This document shows, piece after piece, positions 50,123 to 56,970 of a stretch of DNA of 64,000 bases. Source of the stretch: Egibacter rhizosphaerae (GTDB lineage: Bacteria; Actinomycetota; Nitriliruptoria; Euzebyales; Egibacteraceae). Below the pieces are notes generated by a model, which worked only from the letters and a program-made list of their open reading frames with translations, made no database searches and was not told where the DNA came from. Position 1 is the stretch's first letter. Every line of letters begins with the position of its first letter. The position numbers were made by a program, and so were the translations under genes. The stretch is from contig NZ_CP036402.1 in assembly GCF_004322855.1 (NCBI RefSeq), positions 2,170,001 to 2,234,000 on the forward strand. Direction: 5' to 3'.

Positions 50123-51217
50123 ATGACCGAATCCGCCACACTGCCCGCCTCGCTCGCGGAGTGCGAGGACGGGGCCTGCGAGCTCCCGTCCACGTACGAC
50201 GACGCCGAGGCCGCGCACGAAGCGCTCGCTGACGCCGGCTGGACGGACGGCCACCCCGTCCGCCTGCCCACCGCCCGAGCGGTCCGCCGACTCCTCGACG
50301 CCCACGGCCTCGACCCCGACGACGGCATCGGTGGGATCCCGCCCGTGTGGGGCGACGCGACCTACGGACGGATCGCCGCGAACGCCGTCATGGCCGGGTG
50401 CCCGGCCGAGACCTTCCCCGCGGTGGTGGCCGCGCTCCGCGCGATGAAGGACGATCGGTTCAACCTCCACGGCGTTCAGTGCACGACCCACGTGGTGGCC
50501 CCGCTGCTGCTCGTCAACGGCCCTGCGCGGGACACGATGGGCGTCAACAGCGGCCACAACTGCCTGGGACAGGGAACCCGCGCGAACGCCGCGATCGGAC
50601 GTGCGGTCCGGCTCGCCATGGTCAACATCGGCGGTGCCGCACCAGGAACCCTGGACAAGGCCACGTTCGGGCATCCCGGCAAGTACGCCTACCTCTTCGG
50701 CGAGAACGAGGAGGAGAGCCCCTTTTCCCCGTTCCACACCACACGCGGCTTCGACCCCCAGGAGAGCGCCATCACCGTCTTCCCCGGGGAAGCGCCGCAC
50801 AACATCAACAACCACGCGGCCGACCCGATGGAACTGCTCGGCGCGATCGCGCACACGATGGCGTCCCTCGGCAACAACAACATGTACGTCTCCGGCGAGG
50901 TGATGGTCGTGCTCGGCGTCGACCACGCGGGCCTCGTCGCGGAAGCCGGGTTCAAGCGCCACACCGTGCAGGAGTTCCTGTTCGAGAACGCGCGCCTGCC
51001 GGTCGGGCTGCTGCGCACCGGGGGGATGTACGGCCACGACGTGGACCGCAACCTGTGGCCGCGGTGGGTCGACCGCCGCCGGGACGACGCGATGGTGCCG
51101 ATCGTGCGACGGCCCGACGACATTCACGTGGTCGTCGCCGGTGGCGTGGGGCCGCACTCGCTGTTCATCCCCGGCTGGGGGACCCGCGCCGCCACCGAAC
51201 CGATCGCCCTGTCGTAG
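50123..51217 (+). CDS. Unknown 364-aa protein encoded before the UGSC selenoprotein
   Basis: The first gene of the selenoprotein operon. GGGAGGTAATCG precedes ATG 50123. I do not recognise a named domain. Conserved-looking blocks are GWTDGHPVRLPTARAVR, MAGCPAETFPAVVAALRAM, TTHVVAPLLLVNGPAR, GVNSGHNCLGQGTRANAAIGRAVRLAMVNIGG, ATFGHPGKYAYLFGENEE, SPFSPFHTTRGF and YGHDVDRNLWPRW. Cys residues sit in MAGCP, GVQCTTH and HNCLGQG. There is no signal peptide or membrane helix, so the protein is cytosolic. The stop lies 11 bp before the selenoprotein ATG, with AGGAG in between. It is probably a catalytic or structural partner of the selenoprotein. Confidence 0.88.
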   Translation: MTESATLPASLAECEDGACELPSTYDDAEAAHEALADAGWTDGHPVRLPTARAVRRLLDAHGLDPDDGIGGIPPVWGDATYGRIAANAVMAGCPAETFPAVVAALRAMKDDRFNLHGVQCTTHVVAPLLLVNGPARDTMGVNSGHNCLGQGTRANAAIGRAVRLAMVNIGGAAPGTLDKATFGHPGKYAYLFGENEEESPFSPFHTTRGFDPQESAITVFPGEAPHNINNHAADPMELLGAIAHTMASLGNNNMYVSGEVMVVLGVDHAGLVAEAGFKRHTVQEFLFENARLPVGLLRTGGMYGHDVDRNLWPRWVDRRRDDAMVPIVRRPDDIHVVVAGGVGPHSLFIPGWGTRAATEPIALS

Positions 51218-51228
51218 AGGAGCCACCG

Positions 51229-51786
51229 ATGGACCTGAACGCCGCGATCCGCGACTTCCAGCTCGTGCCGCCGGTCGACCCGAAGGTCGTCGAGGGCACC
51301 CCGATGGCCGAGCGGTTGGCCTCGCTCGACGGCGCCCGGATCGCGCTGCTCGACAACCGCAAGGGCAACGCGAACGTCCTGCTGGACGCCCTCGGTGGGA
51401 TCCTGCGCGAGCGACACGGCGTCGCCGACACCCAGCTCACGGAGAAGCCGATCTTCTCGCGTCCGTCGCCGGCCGAGCTGCTGGCGGACCTCGAGGGCTA
51501 CGATGCCGCGCTGACCGCGATCGGCGATTGAGGCTCGTGCACGTCGTGCAGTTTGCACGACATGTCGGTCCTGGAAGGCCGGGGCGTCCCGACCGTGACC
51601 CTGTGCACCAGTCAGTTCGCGTACGAGGCCGCCCAGCAGTGGCAGGCCCTGGGGCACCGGGAGGCGACCGTGGTCGAGGTGCGCCACCCGTTCGGGCACC
51701 TGCCGACCGAGGAGGTGCGGGCCGAGGCCGAACGCGTCGTCGGCGAGGTCGTCGCGTGTCTCACCCCCACCGGGGCCACCCGATGA
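51229..51786 (+). CDS. UGSC-family selenoprotein, in-frame UGA decoded as selenocysteine
   Basis: A 185-codon protein read across TGA at 51529-51531 (residue 101). Codons 1-100 end LEGYDAALTAIGD. Continuing in the same frame gives U-GSCTSCSLHDMSVLEGRG and then VPTVTLCTSQF, AYEAAQQWQALGHREATVV and a C-terminal helix. U-G-S-C with a second Cys two residues later is the hallmark of the UGSC selenoprotein family, known from environmental and actinobacterial sequences, where Cys can replace Sec. A perfect hairpin follows the UGA (51543-51561). AGGAG precedes the ATG at 51229, and the gene ends by overlapping the CoA-transferase start (ATGA). Without Sec decoding, only a 100-residue fragment without its redox motif would be made. 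Activity is unknown. A UxxC redox centre suggests thiol-type or reductase chemistry. The Sec-tRNA and SelA, SelB and SelD genes must be elsewhere. Confidence 0.92.
51529..51561 (+). promoter_or_regulatory. Bacterial SECIS element: UGA plus hairpin
   Basis: The Sec codon UGA (51529-51531) is followed by GTCGTGCA (51543-51550), loop GTT (51551-51553) and TGCACGAC (51554-51561), an 8-bp perfect stem. The apical loop begins with G and is 20 nt downstream of the UGA, inside the range of 16-37 nt known for bacterial SECIS elements. The TGCA-G...TGCA apex resembles that of the E. coli fdhF element. The stem also codes for the conserved TSCSLHD protein segment. Confidence 0.85.
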
Positions 51787-52976
51787 GCGGGCTGCCGCTG
51801 GACGGTATCCGGGTCATCGATCTGAGCCGCAACATCGCGGGGCCGTTGTGCACCATGCTGCTCGGCGACCTCGGCGCGGACGTCGTCAAGGTGGAGCGTC
51901 CCGGAGGCGGCGACGAGGCCCGCAACCACTCGGACGATCCGGGCACCTCGCCGTACTTCGCGTCGCTGAACCGCAACAAGCGCTCGATCTGCCTCGACCT
52001 CAAGGACGGCGGCGACGCCGACAGGCTGGCGCGGCTCCTCACCCACGCCGACGTCTGCGTCGAGAACCTGCGCCCTGGCGCCCTCGCCCGCCTCGGCTTC
52101 GACGACGATCGCCTGGCACGGGACTTCCCCGAACTCATCATGTGCCATGTCAGCGGCTTCGGCCGCACCGGCCCCTGGGCCGATGCGGCGGCCTACGACC
52201 ACATCATCCAGGGCTTCAGCGGCCTGATGAGCCTCACCGGCCCGCCCGGCGAAGGCGGGTACCGCACCAACACCTCGGTGGCGGACGTGGTCACCGGGCT
52301 GTTCGCGGCGACGAGCCTCGCCGCCTCGCTGCGAGGACGCCGCCCCGAACAAGGTCCCCAGGGCGAGACGGGCGACGTCATCGACGTCTCGCTGCTCGGC
52401 AGCCTCCTCAACGCCCTCTGCTACCAGTCGGCGACCTACCTCTCGACGGGGGTGGCGCCCGAGCCCACCGGCAACGAGCATCCCTACATCGTCCCCTACG
52501 GCACGTACCCGACGAACGACGGACACGTGAGCGTCTGCGTCGGCAACAACGCCTTGTTCGCGCGCTTCTGCCGTGCGCTGGGGATCGAGGGCGCGCTCGA
52601 CGACGAACGCTTCGCGGACAATCACGCCCGCGTGCGCCATCGGGACGAGCTCAACGCCCTCGTCCGGCCCGCGCTCGCCCTGCGCACGAGCGACGAGTGG
52701 CTCGCGGCGTTCGCGGCCGAGGGGATCCCCAGCGGCCCCATCCACACGCTGCCGGAAGCGCTCGACCACCCGCAGGTCGCCGCCCTCGACCTCGTCCACG
52801 AGGTCGACAACGGCGTCGGCGGGCGCTACGCCCACCTCCGCGCCCCCTTCTCGTCTCCCCGCCTCGGCGGGATGATCCGACGGAGGCCGCCCCTCGTGGG
52901 CGAGCACACCGCGGAGGTCCTGGCCGAGGTCGGCGAGCCGACCACCCCGACGGTCGCCGACCGCGCTCGACCATGA
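51783..52976 (+). CDS. CaiB/BaiF family (class III) CoA-transferase
   Basis: A 397-aa enzyme of family III CoA-transferases, which swap CoA between a donor thioester and an organic acid. Seen are LDGIRVIDLSRNIAGPLCTMLLGDLGADVVKVE at the N-terminus, the conserved NRNKRSICLDLKD, ENLRPGALARLGFD and the catalytic Asp region AYDHIIQGFSGLMSLTG (Asp about residue 137). The C-terminal PIHTLPEALDHPQVAALDLV matches the family. Start ATG 51783 overlaps the selenoprotein stop, and its own stop overlaps the GntR start. It probably activates the imported acid, or an intermediate, as a CoA thioester. Confidence 0.93.
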   Translation: MSGLPLDGIRVIDLSRNIAGPLCTMLLGDLGADVVKVERPGGGDEARNHSDDPGTSPYFASLNRNKRSICLDLKDGGDADRLARLLTHADVCVENLRPGALARLGFDDDRLARDFPELIMCHVSGFGRTGPWADAAAYDHIIQGFSGLMSLTGPPGEGGYRTNTSVADVVTGLFAATSLAASLRGRRPEQGPQGETGDVIDVSLLGSLLNALCYQSATYLSTGVAPEPTGNEHPYIVPYGTYPTNDGHVSVCVGNNALFARFCRALGIEGALDDERFADNHARVRHRDELNALVRPALALRTSDEWLAAFAAEGIPSGPIHTLPEALDHPQVAALDLVHEVDNGVGGRYAHLRAPFSSPRLGGMIRRRPPLVGEHTAEVLAEVGEPTTPTVADRARP

Positions 52977-53632
52977 GCGGCCAGCGAGCCACCGTCCGCG
53001 GCTCGGGGGCCCGCGAGGCCTACGAGGGTCTTCGCACGGCCATCCTCGCCGGACGTCTCGCTGCGGGCTCGGCACTGGTCGAGGACTCGCTCGCCGCGCG
53101 GTTCGGGGTCAGCCGGACGCCGGTGCGCGAGGCACTGCGGCGTCTCGAGCAGGACGGCCTCGTGCAGCGCGCCCCCCACGGCGGCCTCGAGGTCCGCCGC
53201 TACTCCGCCGACGAGCTCGACGAGGTGTACGAGATCCGACAGCTGCTCGAGGGGTACGCCGCGCGCCGAGCGGCGGAGGCCCGGCGCAGCAGCGACCTCG
53301 CCCGTATCGACACCGCCCACGAGCAGATGGCCGCACTGCGCGACGAGGCGGACGGCGCCACCCGCATCGCCGCGAACGAACGGTTCCACCGCGCCATCTG
53401 GGACGCGGCGCGCAAACCCACCCTGCGGCAGAGCATCGAGCGCCTCCACCTGCACTCGGTGCACCACACCACCCTCGCCGACCCCGAGCGGTGGGCAGCG
53501 GCGCTGCGTGAGCACGCCGCCGTCCGGGACGCGATCGCCGAGCGTGATCCCGAAGCCGCAGCGGAGGCCATGAGCGGGCATCTCGCCACCGGCCGTGAGG
53601 TCGCGGTCCGCCACGCGCTCGACGAGGGCTGA
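52973..53632 (+). CDS. GntR-family regulator with FCD effector domain
   Basis: A 219-aa FadR-subfamily repressor. The winged helix at about 20-85 shows LVEDSLAARFGVSRTPVREALRRLEQDGLV, and the all-helical FCD ligand domain spans 90-210 with ERFHRAIWDAARKPTL and REHAAVRDAIAERDPEAAAEAMSGHL (metal-ligand-type His and Asp positions). The ATG overlaps the CoA-transferase stop. As the last gene of the operon whose promoter carries a TGTATACA palindrome, it is the probable local repressor, relieved by the imported acid or a metabolite, and may control the divergent TRAP operon too. Confidence 0.92.
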   Translation: MSGQRATVRGSGAREAYEGLRTAILAGRLAAGSALVEDSLAARFGVSRTPVREALRRLEQDGLVQRAPHGGLEVRRYSADELDEVYEIRQLLEGYAARRAAEARRSSDLARIDTAHEQMAALRDEADGATRIAANERFHRAIWDAARKPTLRQSIERLHLHSVHHTTLADPERWAAALREHAAVRDAIAERDPEAAAEAMSGHLATGREVAVRHALDEG

Positions 53633-53653
53633 CCCCGGCCGCGGAGCGTGGGA

Positions 53654-54043
53654 TCAGGTCGTCACCGCGTCGGGGTGCAGCACCAGGCAGAAGGGGTGGC
53701 CCGCGGGGTCGAGGTAGACGCGGAAGCTCTCACCCGGCTGCACCTCGGTCTTGCGGGCGCCCAGGGCGAGGACCTGCTCCTCGCCAGCGTCGAGGTCGCG
53801 CACCTCGAAGTCGAGGTGGGCTTGCTGCGACCGGTCCGAGCTCGGCCACACCGGCGGCTGATGGTCCGGGGCCTCCTGGAACGCGAGCGTGGCGCCCGCG
53901 TCACTGCGCAACTGGACCCAGTCCCCCGCGTCCTCGTCGAGTTCCCACCCGGTGATCGCGGCGTAGAAGTCGGCCAGGGCCCGCGGGTCCGGACAGTCGA
54001 ACGCGACCAGCTGCAGGCGGGCGATGCCGTTCGTGGAGGTCAT
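53654..54043 (-). CDS. VOC/glyoxalase-fold protein
   Basis: A 129-aa VOC-superfamily protein. The N-terminal half is IARLQLVAFDCPDPRALADFYAAITGW and the C-terminal half QAHLDFEVRDLDAGEEQVLALGARKTE, with FRVYLDPAGHPFCLVL at the end, the typical pair of beta-alpha modules. It belongs to the small bacterial glyoxalase-like group that carries SF-R/YLDPxGHPFCL. GGAGTTGCGC precedes ATG 54043. It is last in a run of minus-strand genes but separated by 142 bp from the aldo/keto reductase, with a shared regulatory element in that gap. Confidence 0.88.
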   Translation of the reverse strand: MTSTNGIARLQLVAFDCPDPRALADFYAAITGWELDEDAGDWVQLRSDAGATLAFQEAPDHQPPVWPSSDRSQQAHLDFEVRDLDAGEEQVLALGARKTEVQPGESFRVYLDPAGHPFCLVLHPDAVTT

Positions 54044-54114
54044 GCGCAACTCCGTTCGTTCGGCCAACGGATGGTCGGGATCAAGCCGCGTGCGGGCGGC
54101 TCGCCGCACACTGC

Positions 54115-54141
54115 CCGGGAACCCGGACAACTGTTGTCCGC
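54115..54141. promoter_or_regulatory. Palindromic element upstream of VOC gene
   Basis: CCGGG-AA-CCCGG (54115-54126) runs into GGACAACTGTTGTCC (54125-54139), a 7-bp-arm inverted repeat. The 23 bp at 54119-54141 match 34204-34226 at 20 positions, and both copies are 74-76 bp from a minus-strand start codon. A shared operator is likely, but a hairpin terminating the upstream aldo/keto reductase transcript is possible. Confidence 0.55.
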
Positions 54142-54185
54142 GGACGAGGCGCAGACCGTGCAGGGATCGAGGCGGTGGGGTCGGG

Positions 54186-55207
<1,022 letters not shown>

Positions 55208-55211
<4 letters not shown>

Positions 55212-56326
55212 GGCGACTCCTCGGGTTCGGACCGGCCCGACCCGGCGAGCATCCTCTCGGCGGCGAGCTCGGGCGGGAAGTGGCCGTAGCGCAGCAGCTC
55301 GTCGTGGAACGCCCGCAGCCCACCGCCGTGGCGGGCCCGCCAGGCCGCGCGGAGCTCGCGGATCTGCTCGGCGCCGTAGAGGTAGGTGAACGGCTGGTCG
55401 GGGGTGAACGTGTAGCGGTCGACCTCGCCCGCGGCGGTGGAGCGCGCGAGGTCGGCCTCGTGCGCCAGGCGGTCGACGGCCTCCTCCGGGGACATCGCCC
55501 CGGTCTGCAGCCCCATGTCGACACAGATCCGCACCGCCCGCAGCTTGGTCATCGCGAGCTGGGCGAGGCGCGCCGCGTCGTCGTAGGCACCGACCTCGGC
55601 CATCAGCTCCTCGCAGTACAGGCCCCACCCCTCGGTCATCAGCGTCGACACGCGCATCCGGCGAGCAATGCCCGGGTTGCGTCCCACCGCGGTCAGCTGG
55701 AGATGGTGGCCGGGATAGCCCTCGTGGGCCGAGACCGACTGGATCGTGGCGAAGTTGTGGTCGGTCAAGCCTCCGTCGTCACCCGGCGGTGTCACCCAGA
55801 ATCGGCCGGCACCGGCGAGCTCGTCGAAGGCTCCGGGCGCGAGGTAGGCGGCGTAGCTCAGCATCGGCCGCAGGAACTCGGGGGTGGCCTCGACCGTGAG
55901 CGGCACGCCCGGATCGGTGACCACCCCGGCCTCGGCGCAGCGCGCGGTCATGCGCTCGGCGGCCTCGCGGTAGGCCGGCAGCAATCCCTCGTGGTCGGGC
56001 CGGTGCTGCTTGGCCTCGTGCAGCGCCGCTCGCCAGTCGCCCTGCGGCGCGAGCTCGGCCATCGCCTCGTCGGTGCGGGCGCAGAGCGCCTCGCCGCGGG
56101 CCGCGACAGCCGCCGGTGACTCGTCGAGCAGATGGTGGTCGGCCAGCAACCGGCCGAGCGCCTCCTCGCCGAGAGGGAAGTGACCGCGGGCCTGCGGTGC
56201 GAGCTCGTCGGTGAGCCACGCCCCGAACGCGGCCAAGGCGTCGGCCGCGGCGTCAGCGTCGTCCGGGCGGTGGTGGGGACGCGCAACTGGGGCTCCTCGG
56301 GGTCGGATCGGCCCGAGCCTACCCAC
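55208..56326 (-). CDS. DUF885 family protein, apparently N-terminally truncated
   Basis: The frame (up to 372 aa) matches the C-terminal two-thirds of DUF885, a zinc-metallopeptidase-like family with the HExxH-type motif HEGYPGHHLQL. Other family segments are FWVTPPGDDGGLTDHNFATIQSVSAHE, MTEGWGLYCEELM, ARSTAAGEVDRYTF and QPFTYLYGAEQI. Complete members are about 550-600 aa, and the first 200 residues are absent: the upstream DNA is a methyltransferase gene. GTG 56326 has no ribosome site, and a GAGGAG at 56294-56299 precedes no good in-frame start, so the true start is uncertain. It may be a shortened functional form or a decaying gene. Confidence 0.7.
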
Positions 56327-56333
56327 GCAGCGA

Positions 56334-56969
56334 TCACACGCGAGAGGCCTGCGGCCGCCGCCCTAGTATCCACTGGAACGTCGCCACACCCTGGGGCTCC
56401 TCGATGGTGACGATCTCCTCGCGGGTGACGTCGAGACCCGCACCGGCCACTCGCGCGCGGTTCGTGGCCACGTCGTGACTGGAGAACACCATCGGCACGC
56501 CGAGCCACTCGCCCTCGTCGTCGACCTGCCCTGCCCCGAACGAGGCGAGCAGCCGGCCTCCCGGACGCAACCATCCCGCCATCCGTCTCAGCGCGTCGCC
56601 CTCCTCCTCGCGGGGAAGGTGGTGCAGCGTGTACAGCGCGACAACCGCGTCGAACTCCTCACGGGGCAGCTCCACCGCCGCGAGATCACCGGCGATGAAG
56701 TGTGCGTTGGGGACGTTGCGGCGTGCCTGGGCAATCTGTCCGGGCGCGATGTCGACCCCGACGACTTCGAACCGCTCCGCGAGCCGCCGCGTCCAGGGCA
56801 GGCCGTCGTTGCAGCCCAGATCGACGACCTGGGCCCCGGTGGCGAGCCGGCAGGCGAGCTCATCGAGCAGCCGCTCGCGTGGGTCGCCAACGATCCGCGT
56901 GCTCCACTCACGGTACGCGTCCGCAAGCGCGTCGTAGCCACGACCGACGATGGCCTTGCGCCGGTCCAT
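56334..56969 (-). CDS. Class I SAM-dependent methyltransferase
   Basis: A 211-aa methyltransferase. Motif I is VVDLGCNDGLPW (Asn replaces the usual Gly), followed by VGVDIAPGQI, FIAGDLAAVEL and VALYTLHHLPREEEGDALRRMAGWLRPGGRLLASFG. ATG 56969 lies 1 nt after the stop of the SEC-C gene, so the two are translationally coupled. The substrate is unknown. It lies 8 bp before the DUF885 frame in the same transcription unit. Confidence 0.88.
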   Translation of the reverse strand: MDRRKAIVGRGYDALADAYREWSTRIVGDPRERLLDELACRLATGAQVVDLGCNDGLPWTRRLAERFEVVGVDIAPGQIAQARRNVPNAHFIAGDLAAVELPREEFDAVVALYTLHHLPREEEGDALRRMAGWLRPGGRLLASFGAGQVDDEGEWLGVPMVFSSHDVATNRARVAGAGLDVTREEIVTIEEPQGVATFQWILGRRPQASRV

Positions 56970-56970
56970 C

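Noticed and set aside
51553-51786. Separate 78-aa gene starting at TTG 51553
   Set aside because: It is in phase with the frame ending at UGA 51529, has no ribosome site and only makes sense as the C-terminal part of the UGSC selenoprotein.
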